39,674 nucleotides of DNA from a virus (IMGVR_UViG_3300009085_000445:1-39674); one strand, 5' to 3'; shown: positions 31,301 to 39,480, numbered from the stretch's first letter. Made by a program: numbers and translations. The notes: generated by a model from the sequence alone, not told the origin.

Positions 31301-34300
31301 TGAGGAAGAAGACATAAAGATGCGGGAAGAATTCGGCAAAGAAGAAGCCGAGAAGATGGCAAAAGATAAGAAGAAGCTAAGAGATTACCTGAAAGGAAAA
31401 ATAAGAAATAACCTCCAAAATCAAGGGGAATTCGCTAATGTTAAAGAATTAAAATGGCTATTCGCAAAGCCAGAGGAACGCGGATTCACGCCAGATGAGT
31501 TAGTAACGGAGATGAGTGGAATCGGATTAGGAGAACTCCAAGAAGGCGACGATTTAATCCCATATATTGAAAAGGTTTTTAGTGGTGAAATTAAAGACAA
31601 GATCACAGAAAAATATGTAAAAGAAGAAAAACAGCGCGTCAGTAAGAATATAAGAGATATGAAGAAATCTTTCGGCAAAAAACCGAAAGTAAAACCGGAA
31701 AAGAAGCCGGAGGTAATGGTAGGGCGTGGGACAGTATTGAGCGATAAAGGCGATATAGATAAAGGACTGCAAATAGAAATCATGCAGAAGATGCCTTTCT
31801 CCTTGCTAGGAAATAAAGCGGAAGTATTAAGCCGATTATCAACTAATCTGAAAACTGAGATTAAGAAGGGCGTTGAGAAAGTTTTTGATTTATTCGGCGG
31901 AGCAAAAGGTTACCGCGCAGGATTATTTGATAAAACAGCATCTTCTAAATATGCCTTGAACGAATATAGCGATGAAAGGTTCAACTACTACTCAAACATC
32001 AAAGACCCTGACAAGCTAAAGACAATGAAGAAAACAGTTGCTGACTTAAGGCAAGGTCTTATTGACCGGATCGCAAAAGCCTTCGAGATACCAACCAACA
32101 AATACTCCCCTGAAGAACTCAGGAAAGCGCTGAATAAATGGTTACAGCGAGGCATGGAGAAAGACAGGGCGACATTCGCAAGAGAGATCATCCAGAAGTA
32201 CGGAGAAGAAGTCTTAGCAGAGGCGGTCAAAGACAACTTTGCATCCCCAGAATCATCCGCCGCATACTACTTCCTTCAAAACACATCAGTATTCGGTCTA
32301 TCCAATCAAGGCGACAAATACAAATGGTCACAAGGCGTCATCCGCACCAAAGGCGATAAAGCCGAAATCCGGGACAATATGCGAAGAATTGAAGAAGTCG
32401 ACAAGCAGATGGACATGGAGCATGAAAGAGATAAGAATATGCCGGTCACGCAGAAAGACGCGTGGGAAGTCATGGATGAAATCACGCAAGACATCTTTGC
32501 CGGGAAGGTTAATCCAGATGAGATCGTTGTTCTTGTTGACCCCCAATACCTGAACCCAACAGCCGAGTCCGGAACATACAGCGTTGGACAAAAAGATACA
32601 ACATGGGAAGGACATAGAGAAAACCTAGAACAACATTTACTGCCATTAATCCAGACAGGCGCAAAAGTAATCTATACCAACAACTACGATAAAAACCTAG
32701 TAAAATGGCTTAAACAAAATAAACTGCCTTACAATGTAGAGGAATCAATCGGAGCAACAGCGAATCGAGGAGGACGTGATGAAATCATTTCGCTCATCAA
32801 CTACAATCTACCCAAAGAATACACTCGCCGAGTCGGCGCTGATACTGACGGAGATCAGTACGCCGGAGAAGAAATCACCGGAGAAAGTGAAACCTTCCAA
32901 AAATGGCTCGAAGAACGAAAACGTCTTGAGAAAGAAGGACTGATAAAACCACCTTCTTTTGGTAAAGACTGGACGCCAGACCAACGCAGGGAGATATACC
33001 GGCTAGCCTTAAGAAAAGGTCTTATATGGACAGACGTGGACAAAAAAGTCCATGACAAACTTCATCCACTATTAAGATATTATAAAGGAGCGACATTCGA
33101 CCAAGTCAAAACCTACATCGAAGCGCTAACAGGCGACAAAGATAATCCTCCAAAAGTATACAAGCTCACAGGAGATATAGATAAAGATAAAGACGCGATC
33201 CAAATCATCGCTGATGAAAGCAAGCATTGGAAAGACATAAACGCAGTAGAAGTCAATACCCTTGACCCGGTCAGGATTATTGAGAAAGTAACAGGGCAAC
33301 CTATATGGGAAACAAACTCTCTAGCCGACAATACAATCAACCTCATAATATCGTCTGACGCAGAGATGTTTGACAGGAAGGTCGAAGAACTAAACATCCT
33401 TGATGCGAACAGAGAAGGCGTCTTCGCGAACAGTAAAGAAAGCGCGGAGATCATGCGTAAGTTTGAAGCAAAAGAACCTCTAACGCCAAAAGAACAAAGG
33501 ATCGTCGACTTCCTACGATCTAGGTATGACGCGTTAATAAATGAAGCCAACGAAATGCGAGAATCACTAGGAAGAAAACCTATCCCTTATCGCCAAGACT
33601 ACATGGCGCATATGGAAGAACAAAACCTTTTATCTGAATTTTTCCATGGAAACCCAACGCCGGTAGCTAAGATATCAAGAGAACAGCTAAACGCCATCAG
33701 GATGGGCGACTACACAAAAGGCAATATGCCTTTCAATAGATTCGCATTGCAAAGAAAAGGAACTAAAACAAAGTACGATGCGATAGGAAACTATGTAACA
33801 TATCTAAACACTTTATTGAAAGAAATCTACTACACCCCGGCGATAACGCACGCAAGGAAGTTTATACAATACGCCATGGAAAGGCAACCTAACGCATATA
33901 AATCGCTTGACAGACTATTGAACGACCTAAAAGGAAAACCTTCTGTCGCAGACCAGAACGTGATAGGCGCATTCGCAAGTTGGAAACCTATCAAGTGGCT
34001 ACGATCACAGATGGCAAGAAGCGCATTAGTCGGAAACGTAAACTTCTGGGCAATGAACCTATCTAACGTAACAATATCATATGACGAACTCGGATGGTAT
34101 CTCAATGAAGGCATGAGCAAGTTTTTAGGGGACAAAGCATGGCGTGACTTCGCATTCCAGAACTCAAAGATGCTGAAAGGTCGCGCTATCGACCCGGACT
34201 TCTTAGACAAACCAATCCCAAATAAAATGGAAGAAGCCGTTGCTTCCATAACAAACATAATAGAATATAATAACGTAGGTAGCACGTTTGTCGGCGCATA

Positions 34301-34892
34301 CATAAAAGGCATCGAAGTATTCGGCTTCTCTGACGAACAGGCTATCGCGTATGCCGACGATATCGCGAGAAGAACACAAGTCGGATATAAGCCTTACGAA
34401 GTAAACGCATGGATGCGGTCTAATGCAGGAAAGCTATACAGCCAATACCAGACATGGGCATTCAACGCTATGAATCATATCCTTTATGATTTAGGTGTCG
34501 CAAATGTCCCTGAAGATATCGCCAGTATGTTCACAGATACAAAGACAAACCGAGCAAGATGGGGATCGTTCTTAGCGCTTTTAGGCGTTGCTATAATAAC
34601 AAACGCAATATATAGAGCATTCGGTCTAAGAGAACCATATGACATAAAATCTGCTATTCCATCTGTCGCCGGCATGGGATCAGGCAAATACAGCGACATA
34701 GGTCCTGCAAGAATAGCAAAAGATATTAGCACAATCATAACAGCAAAGAAGAAAGAAACAAAAATAAGAGCCGCACAGCGAGTTGCCGGAGCATTCGTTC
34801 CCGGCGGAACGCAAGCGGTAAGGTTCTTACAAGGTAAGGTCTTCCCTGAGAGCGAAGCTTCCAAGAAGAAGAAAAAAATAATAATAAAATAG
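28350..34892 (+). CDS. Giant ejection-type virion protein with embedded D12 DNA adenine methyltransferase
   Basis: 2180 residues. A block at about 525-690 (SPHFDEPGIVVHH, EIQSDWH at 557-563, VPFKNTWHELALKDIIRQAV) marks a domain common in phage polyvalent virion proteins. Residues about 1148-1475 carry the full D12/Dam-type order: SLLGNKAEVL (motif X, from 1151), VFDLFGGAKG (motif I, 1178-1187), LNEYSDERFNYYSNIKD (from 1203), AAYYFLQNTSVFGL, and DPQY at 1397-1400 where DPPY is usual, then KVIYTNNYDKNLVKWL. The C-terminal 330 residues (RSALVGNVNFWAMNLSN, one membrane helix at 2071-2092) resemble T7 gp16-type ejection proteins. It may methylate incoming DNA. The Gln in the catalytic motif makes activity uncertain. 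Confidence 0.78.
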   Translation: MNNMLIPTEGRLDQMNYSSVEDQYQELMDDDHPKTGRLDDLETLKSPLTTPFIDKLLTTISGKMTLGESLNIKSILDVKPEDIGKAFNFISKQLSPLSPLGWLDIEGWESTAKLAEAGMREGSRIPKAIQTGIFPREGKTRLESAFYGFLMPDEIPSGYMGGEISKRVNPDLWVASGIVGAVGELLTYEIGLGNLGQRLVAGYRASRIRGADKELGSLVDYMTERLVPFMEGKGAYPKEWTMADKIGRTRLSIIQELERVPALADYMLSRQTPTKILFNKMIMNKLGTLKFQPENVPLKSNLKAVAFSKLPTLVNATQAINTLMNASGLSKDELDFSGVIEYLKGKKGKVSRDEIVDYIEKNKVKINPIILSSEGYKEYGFDDLEVKKIRGSTGKTAWEVYIKGQESDTPIYVSTTSPNASGAKYEAIGAGATKIGGGAKYHTYTVPGEASNYQETLIQLPGTFKQKQFKVIQQPNGLFNIKNPHGGLVYIENMALKTKEEAQEALEQMKIGYEEHEGKYPIEGFQSPHFDEPGIVVHHRSDQRVDSKGKTGTFVHEIQSDWHLEGKKKGYGYNDPYTNFKKELIKKYKTRDEAKLLSLMTSEEDARLDRLSQEPTGNVPDVPFKNTWHELALKDIIRQAVERGDSFVAFASGQQVAELYDLTKQIDSIEYAKANSPDPNSKEQWYSVNAVRSGRSLYEKTLPESQLESFVGKDIARKILEEKGTEFYVEGIESVMEGKYHLNWKELKGEDLKIGGEWAKKFYDDILIKSTEKYIKKWGGKIEDIDIHEYKNIYPKGTVYFVFDSEGDTGEITSRMFEDYDEAVKFRDDNPGYMIQTVPETGKKVKFKKTSKMIKNKGFYLTPYMIKEVKEIGQPMFGSRLAGGLEKLLEEKGTAGIEGNEPIPDDWDAEPIPEIIKDLPTGEITKENIDTYVMQQLFMNEREYLEDSIIKGKSIKEIAKKNNETIEETQKEIEWAKKHYQEIVEEEDIKMREEFGKEEAEKMAKDKKKLRDYLKGKIRNNLQNQGEFANVKELKWLFAKPEERGFTPDELVTEMSGIGLGELQEGDDLIPYIEKVFSGEIKDKITEKYVKEEKQRVSKNIRDMKKSFGKKPKVKPEKKPEVMVGRGTVLSDKGDIDKGLQIEIMQKMPFSLLGNKAEVLSRLSTNLKTEIKKGVEKVFDLFGGAKGYRAGLFDKTASSKYALNEYSDERFNYYSNIKDPDKLKTMKKTVADLRQGLIDRIAKAFEIPTNKYSPEELRKALNKWLQRGMEKDRATFAREIIQKYGEEVLAEAVKDNFASPESSAAYYFLQNTSVFGLSNQGDKYKWSQGVIRTKGDKAEIRDNMRRIEEVDKQMDMEHERDKNMPVTQKDAWEVMDEITQDIFAGKVNPDEIVVLVDPQYLNPTAESGTYSVGQKDTTWEGHRENLEQHLLPLIQTGAKVIYTNNYDKNLVKWLKQNKLPYNVEESIGATANRGGRDEIISLINYNLPKEYTRRVGADTDGDQYAGEEITGESETFQKWLEERKRLEKEGLIKPPSFGKDWTPDQRREIYRLALRKGLIWTDVDKKVHDKLHPLLRYYKGATFDQVKTYIEALTGDKDNPPKVYKLTGDIDKDKDAIQIIADESKHWKDINAVEVNTLDPVRIIEKVTGQPIWETNSLADNTINLIISSDAEMFDRKVEELNILDANREGVFANSKESAEIMRKFEAKEPLTPKEQRIVDFLRSRYDALINEANEMRESLGRKPIPYRQDYMAHMEEQNLLSEFFHGNPTPVAKISREQLNAIRMGDYTKGNMPFNRFALQRKGTKTKYDAIGNYVTYLNTLLKEIYYTPAITHARKFIQYAMERQPNAYKSLDRLLNDLKGKPSVADQNVIGAFASWKPIKWLRSQMARSALVGNVNFWAMNLSNVTISYDELGWYLNEGMSKFLGDKAWRDFAFQNSKMLKGRAIDPDFLDKPIPNKMEEAVASITNIIEYNNVGSTFVGAYIKGIEVFGFSDEQAIAYADDIARRTQVGYKPYEVNAWMRSNAGKLYSQYQTWAFNAMNHILYDLGVANVPEDIASMFTDTKTNRARWGSFLALLGVAIITNAIYRAFGLREPYDIKSAIPSVAGMGSGKYSDIGPARIAKDISTIITAKKKETKIRAAQRVAGAFVPGGTQAVRFLQGKVFPESEASKKKKKIIIK

Positions 34893-34902
34893 GAGAACAA
34901 CT

Positions 34903-36726
34903 ATGACAGTCGAAACATCAGTACGCAAACAATCATTTAATGGAGGACAAACATCGCTTGATTTCACGTTCAAGACCTTGCCTGACCATCCAGAATACAT
35001 CAAAGTCGTTGCTGTCACAAGCGGTACAGAAACGCTGTTGACCTACTTGACGCAATATACAGTAACGATTGCAAGCGACGGCGTTGGCGGAACTGTCATT
35101 GTTTCTCCTTCCTATGGGACAGAATACACATATACAGTCTATCGTGAAACGGACAAGGTACAAGAATCCGACTACAACGACTACAACCAATTCCCGGCAG
35201 ACACAGTTGAGAACGACATGGACAGGCTGACTTGCATATCACAAGAGATTCAAGAAACAGTCAATAGGTGTATACAAGTAGAAATTAGCGACACCGGAGG
35301 CACACCTTCTTATGATGACATTGTAGCAGACGCGGCGGCGGCATCATCGGCTTACGCTATCGCGGCGGCAACAAGTGCTACGTTAGCGTTGGGGTATCAG
35401 ATCGCGGCGGCAACAAGCGCAACGCTAGCATTAACCGCGCAAGGTAACGCAGAAACTGCTGAAGGAAATGCTGAAGCGGCTGAAGCAAGCGCGGCGGCAT
35501 ACGCGGCGGCGGCGGCGGCATCTGCGGCAGGGGGTCTTTATAATGAAATTATAGATTTAGCTTTTTCCGATTCGCCTTATATTCCGCTATTGGCGAACAA
35601 AGGCGCGTTATTCAACGTTAACACAACAAATGGAAACGTTGTTATTAACTTAAGTGCTTTATCAACGTATGCGACAGACATGGTATTTGCTTTCAATAAG
35701 GTTTCGGCAGACGCTAATACTATTACTATAAATAGGGGTGGAACAAATACAATTGATGGAACAACAAGCAAAGTCTTAAGCGTACAATACGAACTCAATG
35801 TATTTCTTGGAGATTTAAGCACAGGAGAATGGGTGACATCTGTCCAGTCCGCATCGCTAGCCGATGGGTCAGTAACGTTAGCCAAGCTAGCAGACCTTGC
35901 AAATCTGCGAGTTATAGGTCGTATTGCAGGGACAACCGGAGTACCGGAGGCAGTTGAGATTAAAGATGAAGACAATATGGCAAGTGATAGCGCAACAGCC
36001 TTAGCGACACAGCAAAGCATAAAAGCGTATGTAGATTCAATAGTTTCTAGTGGAGATGGTTTATTAAATACAGTTATTCTTTCTTCTGGAACATCGGCGA
36101 CATGGAACGTTCCGGCAGGAGTAAGTAAAGTATATGTATCTATGGTTGGTGGTGGTGGTGGCGGTGGCGGGTCTAACTCATATGAAGTAGGGTCAGGCGG
36201 AGGTGGCGGTGCTTCTGGGATAATGATACCTTATACCGTAACACCAAGCGGAACAGTAACGTATACCATAGGCGCAGGCGGAAATGGCGGAGCGGCTCAA
36301 ACTCCTTCAGGGCAAGGAACAGCAGGCGGGGCTACTTCATTTGGTAACTTAACGGCTAACGGTGGTTCATTTGGAAACAGCGATGGTACTCAATCTCCCG
36401 GCGGAGCAGGCGGTACAGTAAGTAGTCTAACAGGAACTAGTAGCGTAGAAGGCGAAACAACAGGTAAAGCCGGAGGCATACAAGCAGGAACATTTATAGC
36501 AGGTGGCGCGGGTGGTAATGCAGATAATGGTGATAATGGTGGCGCAGGTGGTGGTGGAACTGCTTTTGGTAAAGGAGCGTCAGGAGGAAATGCAGGCTCT
36601 GGTGGTTCGAATGGGTCTAATGGAACAGCAAATACAGGAGCCGGCGGTGGTGGTGGTGGTGGATATACAGGGAATGGTTGGGAAGGCGGAGATGGTGGGT
36701 CGGGTGTGATTATATTATTTTATTAA
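34903..36726 (+). CDS. Tail fibre with T7-type N-terminus and poly-glycine adhesin domain
   Basis: 607 residues. Residues 1-130 match the particle-binding N-terminal domain of podovirus fibres (TLPDHPEYIKVVAV, YTVTIASDGVGGTVIV, QFPADTVENDMDRLTCISQE). Residues about 140-210 are an Ala-rich shaft with a 14-residue duplication (IAAATSATLAL twice). Residues about 388-607 are Gly-rich: WNVPAGVSKVYVSMVGGGGG, repeated GGAGG, GGNGG and GGGGG runs, ending SGVIILFY. This is a Gly_rich-type domain, likely stacked poly-glycine helices with variable surface loops for host recognition. It follows TAGGAGAACAACT and precedes the terminator. Confidence 0.8.
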   Translation: MTVETSVRKQSFNGGQTSLDFTFKTLPDHPEYIKVVAVTSGTETLLTYLTQYTVTIASDGVGGTVIVSPSYGTEYTYTVYRETDKVQESDYNDYNQFPADTVENDMDRLTCISQEIQETVNRCIQVEISDTGGTPSYDDIVADAAAASSAYAIAAATSATLALGYQIAAATSATLALTAQGNAETAEGNAEAAEASAAAYAAAAAASAAGGLYNEIIDLAFSDSPYIPLLANKGALFNVNTTNGNVVINLSALSTYATDMVFAFNKVSADANTITINRGGTNTIDGTTSKVLSVQYELNVFLGDLSTGEWVTSVQSASLADGSVTLAKLADLANLRVIGRIAGTTGVPEAVEIKDEDNMASDSATALATQQSIKAYVDSIVSSGDGLLNTVILSSGTSATWNVPAGVSKVYVSMVGGGGGGGGSNSYEVGSGGGGGASGIMIPYTVTPSGTVTYTIGAGGNGGAAQTPSGQGTAGGATSFGNLTANGGSFGNSDGTQSPGGAGGTVSSLTGTSSVEGETTGKAGGIQAGTFIAGGAGGNADNGDNGGAGGGGTAFGKGASGGNAGSGGSNGSNGTANTGAGGGGGGGYTGNGWEGGDGGSGVIILFY

Positions 36727-36758
36727 CGAGAGAATACTAGATTTCTTTGCCACACGAC

Positions 36759-36793
36759 TAGGGGGTAGGGAGTAATTCCTACCCTCTTTTTTT
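36759..36793 (+). terminator. Intrinsic terminator of the structural operon
   Basis: Stem GGGTAGG (36763-36769) with CCTACCC (36778-36784), loop of 8, then seven T (36787-36793). It closes the late transcript just before the early promoter. Confidence 0.88.
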
Positions 36794-36796
36794 AAC

Positions 36797-36826
36797 TTGA
36801 CAGATGTGGGTGTGTTGGTGTATAAT
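36797..36826 (+). promoter_or_regulatory. Perfect-consensus sigma70 promoter of the early region
   Basis: TTGACA (36797-36802), 18-base GT-rich spacer, TATAAT (36821-36826). Both boxes match consensus at all positions. The start would be near 36833, 16 bases before the ATG at 36849 with its AAAGGAGGTGG site. Probably recognised by unmodified host RNA polymerase immediately after entry. Confidence 0.85.
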
Positions 36827-36848
36827 TCAAGAGAAAGGAGGTGGTAAG

Positions 36849-36989
36849 ATGTGTAAAGAAAAACCCAAATGTCCTGAATGCGATAGTCACCAAATATTAA
36901 CCAATGTGACAGGCATACGAAGATGTCGAATATGCGGTCATACGTGGCAAAAAGAAAAGGAGGAAGAAAATGCAAACGAAACACATTGA
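36849..36989 (+). CDS. Small zinc-ribbon protein, first gene of the early transcript
   Basis: 46 residues from the ATG at 36849, preceded by AAAGGAGGTGGTAAG (near-perfect anti-SD match); upstream in-frame ATG 36804 lies within the promoter. CPECDSHQILTNVTGIRRCR then ICGHTW gives a CX2C...CX2C zinc ribbon. It might bind nucleic acid or host polymerase as an early regulator. The 3' end overlaps the next gene by 20 bases. Confidence 0.75.
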   Translation: MCKEKPKCPECDSHQILTNVTGIRRCRICGHTWQKEKEEENANETH

Positions 36990-37236
36990 GATTAGCATGA
37001 TAATAAAGCGCGACAACGATGATATTGAAATCATCGCCGACGCTGAGATTCACTACTACATCGACCGCGCGTATGGAGCAGATGCGGATGGCAACAGGGC
37101 TGTATCACGTACGTTCGTCCAAGATGTAAGAGATTTTCATGCTTGTGTGTTTCCGTCATGTGAAGATTTTATATTAACAAAAGATGAGCAGGATATTGCT
37201 GAAGAAATGCTTGTCGATAAGTTTTATATGGACTAA
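36970..37236 (+). CDS. Hypothetical early protein, 88 residues
   Basis: Behind AAAAGGAGGAAGAAA. Begins with beta strands (KHIEISMIIKRDNDDIEIIA) and ends acidic (LTKDEQDIAEEMLVDKFYMD). Not recognised. It sits between the zinc-ribbon and YqaJ genes in the early operon. Confidence 0.65.
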   Translation: MQTKHIEISMIIKRDNDDIEIIADAEIHYYIDRAYGADADGNRAVSRTFVQDVRDFHACVFPSCEDFILTKDEQDIAEEMLVDKFYMD

Positions 37237-37244
37237 GGAGAAAT

Positions 37245-38084
37245 ATGGACAGAAAAGATTATATAGGATCATCGGATATCGCCGCAGTCATGGGCTTAAG
37301 CCGATGGAAGACACCTTTACAACTATGGGCAGAAAAGACCGGTCAAGTTGAGCCGGAAGATTTATCAGACAAAGAACACGTTCAATTAGGAATAGAGTTG
37401 GAGGACTTTGTTGCACAAAAGTTTGAGAAGGTCACCGGGTTAAAAGTCCGGCGATCGCCCAAAGCGTATATCAGCACAGAGAACGCCTTCATGACGTGCC
37501 AAGTCGACCGGTTAGTCACCGGAACAGAAGACCTCCTAGAATGTAAGACATGTAGCGCATGGAAAGAGAAGGAATGGGAAGGCGAAGAAATTCCTTTGGA
37601 ATACATCCTACAAGTTGAATGGCAGTTAATGATTACCGGCAGAAAGACCGGGTATATCGCTGTTCTTATCGGGGGTCAGAAGTTTGTCTGGAAGAAGGTT
37701 GAATCTGACCATGAGTTATTTGAAAAGATGAAGAATTCCGCGCTATCCTTCTGGACAATGGTTAGGTCAAAGACACCGCCGGCAGTCGAATCTGATGACA
37801 ACTCGTTTCTCGTGAAACTCTATCCGCAAGCCAACGATGTCATGCGTGAAGCGACAGAAGATATCATATCCGCAGTCGCGCTGTTACAGCAAACCAAGGC
37901 GCAGATCATCGACCTTGAAGAAACCAAAGGCGAACTTGAAGCCAAAATCAAGGCGGTCATTGGAAACGCGGTAGGAATAGATACGCCAGAATACATAATC
38001 AAATGGTTAAACGTCAAAGGGTCAACCTACACAGTAACTAAGAAGGACAGCAGGATGCTGAAAATAACTAAAAAGAAAGGATAA
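37245..38084 (+). CDS. YqaJ-type viral recombinase / lambda-exonuclease-like nuclease
   Basis: 279 residues behind AAGGAGAAAT. IGSSDIAAVMGLSRWKTPLQ at 7-26, GIELEDF with Glu51 at 49-55, CQVDRL with Asp88, LLECKTC with Glu99 and Lys101, and YILQVEWQLMITG with the QxxxQ pair (Gln123, Gln127) form the complete active site of the PD-(D/E)XK exonuclease family. It resects double-stranded ends to leave 3' single strands for annealing by the product of the next gene. The C-terminal 80 residues are helical. Activity is expected. Confidence 0.88.
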   Translation: MDRKDYIGSSDIAAVMGLSRWKTPLQLWAEKTGQVEPEDLSDKEHVQLGIELEDFVAQKFEKVTGLKVRRSPKAYISTENAFMTCQVDRLVTGTEDLLECKTCSAWKEKEWEGEEIPLEYILQVEWQLMITGRKTGYIAVLIGGQKFVWKKVESDHELFEKMKNSALSFWTMVRSKTPPAVESDDNSFLVKLYPQANDVMREATEDIISAVALLQQTKAQIIDLEETKGELEAKIKAVIGNAVGIDTPEYIIKWLNVKGSTYTVTKKDSRMLKITKKKG

Positions 38085-38088
38085 TAAA

Positions 38089-38973
38089 ATGAGTCAAGTC
38101 GAAAAGGCAAAGAACGCAGTATCTCAGGTCAGGGTCAGACCTATGTCAACGCAAGTGGCAGAGGTCAGGCAGAACATCAACCTAATCCAAGAAGCAATGA
38201 AGGCAACCATGAAGAAGGAAGTCCACTATGGTGTGATCCCCGGATGCCAGAAACCAACGCTGTACAAGCCGGGAGCAGAGGTCATCATCGCTTTATTCAA
38301 GCTGTCAACCGATCCTATTGTAACGGACTTATCTAAAGACAGCGAAATCCGATACCAAGTCAAGGTCAATATTACAACAAGAGATGGGCATTTTGTAGGG
38401 TCAGGAATAGGCGAATGCTCAAGCGGGGAAGAAAAATATATGTGGCGATCGGCAATCTGCGACCGGGAGTTTGAAGTTACCCCGGAAAATATGCGTAGAA
38501 TAAAGTTTAAAAAGTATCAAGGGACAGTAGCAGAAGTCAGCCAAGTCCGAGTCAACCCATCAGATATGGCTAACACAATACTCAAAATGGCAAAGAAAAG
38601 GGCTTTAATTGACGCAGTCCTCACAGCAACCGGGGCAAGCGACATCTTCACACAGGATATTCAAGACCTTCCGGAAGGCTATATTGTCCCAAATGAGGTC
38701 ACAGGGCATCAGGACAATGGGAATGGTGCGGAGGTGGATAAAGAGCCGATCGTTGAAAATAAGCCTATTCCTGCGCAAACAAATGGCATTCCTGAAACGC
38801 CTGTCATAACAGAACCACAAAGAAAACGCCTTTATGCCATAGCTATGAACGCCGGCATGGAAAAAGAATACTTTAAGCAATGGTTATTAGATAAGTTTGG
38901 GTACGATAGCTCAAAGAATGTAACAGTAAAAGATTATGAAATGATATGTGAAGAAGCATCCGGGTGGAAATAG
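38089..38973 (+). CDS. Probable single-strand annealing protein (Rad52-like)
   Basis: 294 residues behind AAAGGATAATAAA. HYGVIPGCQKPTLYKPGAEV, IRYQVKVNITTRDGHFVGSG, and NTILKMAKKRALIDAVLTAT then GASDIFTQDI are signatures of a phage protein group often placed beside YqaJ exonucleases. The C-terminal 60 residues (EPQRKRLYAIAMNAGMEKEY, ending in a helix) match a small domain shared by several annealing proteins. It would anneal the strands made by the exonuclease. The Rad52-like assignment is inferred from context and general pattern. Confidence 0.65.
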   Translation: MSQVEKAKNAVSQVRVRPMSTQVAEVRQNINLIQEAMKATMKKEVHYGVIPGCQKPTLYKPGAEVIIALFKLSTDPIVTDLSKDSEIRYQVKVNITTRDGHFVGSGIGECSSGEEKYMWRSAICDREFEVTPENMRRIKFKKYQGTVAEVSQVRVNPSDMANTILKMAKKRALIDAVLTATGASDIFTQDIQDLPEGYIVPNEVTGHQDNGNGAEVDKEPIVENKPIPAQTNGIPETPVITEPQRKRLYAIAMNAGMEKEYFKQWLLDKFGYDSSKNVTVKDYEMICEEASGWK

Positions 38974-38986
38974 GAGGAATTATCAG

Positions 38987-39325
38987 ATGAATGAAGAAAC
39001 CATCATCCAGACAACATTTATCCATTGGCTTCGATGTAACCATCCAGATTTACTTTTTACGATCGCGCCATCTGGCATGAAACTGCCTATAGGCGTAGCG
39101 GTACGGATGAAGAAAATGGGGTATAGCGCAGGAACGCCTGACGTCATGATATTTCGTCCATCAGGCGATTATCATGGATTGTTTATAGAACTAAAAACTG
39201 AGCGAGGGAAGTTATCTCCGGAGCAAAAGGAATGGTCTTCCCGGCTCAACGCAATGAACTATAAATCCGTCGTGTGTAGGTCTGTTGCCGACGCTATTAT
39301 GGAGGTGCTGAAATACTTAAAATAG
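38987..39325 (+). CDS. VRR-NUC domain nuclease
   Basis: 112 residues from the ATG at 38987 following TAGGAGGAATTATCAG; an ATG at 38948 lies in the preceding gene. IAPSGMKLPIGVAVRMKKMG then GTPDVMIFRP at 49-58, LFIELKTERGKLSPEQ with Glu69 and Lys71, Gln80, is the VRR-NUC active site layout (Holliday-junction type PD-(D/E)XK nuclease). It probably cuts branched DNA in the recombination module. It is the last gene before the predicted RNA. Confidence 0.88.
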   Translation: MNEETIIQTTFIHWLRCNHPDLLFTIAPSGMKLPIGVAVRMKKMGYSAGTPDVMIFRPSGDYHGLFIELKTERGKLSPEQKEWSSRLNAMNYKSVVCRSVADAIMEVLKYLK

Positions 39326-39326
39326 C

Positions 39327-39354
39327 TTGACATCAAAAACCCTTATGGTAAGAT
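39327..39354 (+). promoter_or_regulatory. Promoter before the structured RNA and replication gene
   Basis: TTGACA (39327-39332), 16-base spacer, TAAGAT (39349-39354). The predicted start is close to 39361. The inverted repeat CTTATGGTAAG overlaps the -10 box and could be an operator. Confidence 0.6.
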
Positions 39355-39360
39355 ACTAAA

Positions 39361-39480
39361 AATTGTAAGGGCATTCAATGATAAAAAACAAAAATATAAA
39401 AATATCGCCGGCGCGGGTACGATTCTTCACCCTTACAGTTGAAGTAGACCGTTCGGTCATCTACCCCGCCGGATTTTTTA
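39361..39480 (+). ncRNA. Predicted structured RNA of about 120 nt with pseudoknot potential
   Basis: Between the promoter at 39327 and a T-rich end there is no gene. Stem A pairs 39361-39371 (AATTGTAAGGG) with 39430-39440 (CCCTTACAGTT), 11 pairs with one G-U. Stem B pairs 39408-39419 (CCGGCGCGGGTA) with 39462-39472 (TACCCCGCCGG), 11 pairs with one bulged C. The stems cross, so they can form an H-type pseudoknot; GACC/GGTC around GTTC (39447-39458) forms a small inner hairpin. The first loop is A-rich. It may be a free small RNA, or a leader controlling the replication gene that starts at 39487. No known RNA family was recognised. Confidence 0.55.
39408..39479 (+). terminator. Terminator-like stem upstream of the replication gene
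   Basis: The GC-rich stem CCGGCGCGGGTA / TACCCCGCCGG is followed at once by ATTTTTTATTT, and preceded by an A-rich run as in bidirectional terminators. The loop is long (42 bases) and structured. If it works, expression of the gene at 39487 needs read-through. Confidence 0.55.

Noticed and set aside
32138-32553. Overlapping frames inside the giant virion gene
   Set aside because: Biased, Arg/Ser-rich products in the other frames of the methyltransferase region; no ribosome binding sites.
39408-39473. tRNA-like fold (GC-rich closing stem, GGGT/ACCC arm, 7-base loop)
   Set aside because: No U33, no proper T-loop, wrong arm lengths; a terminator or pseudoknot fits better.
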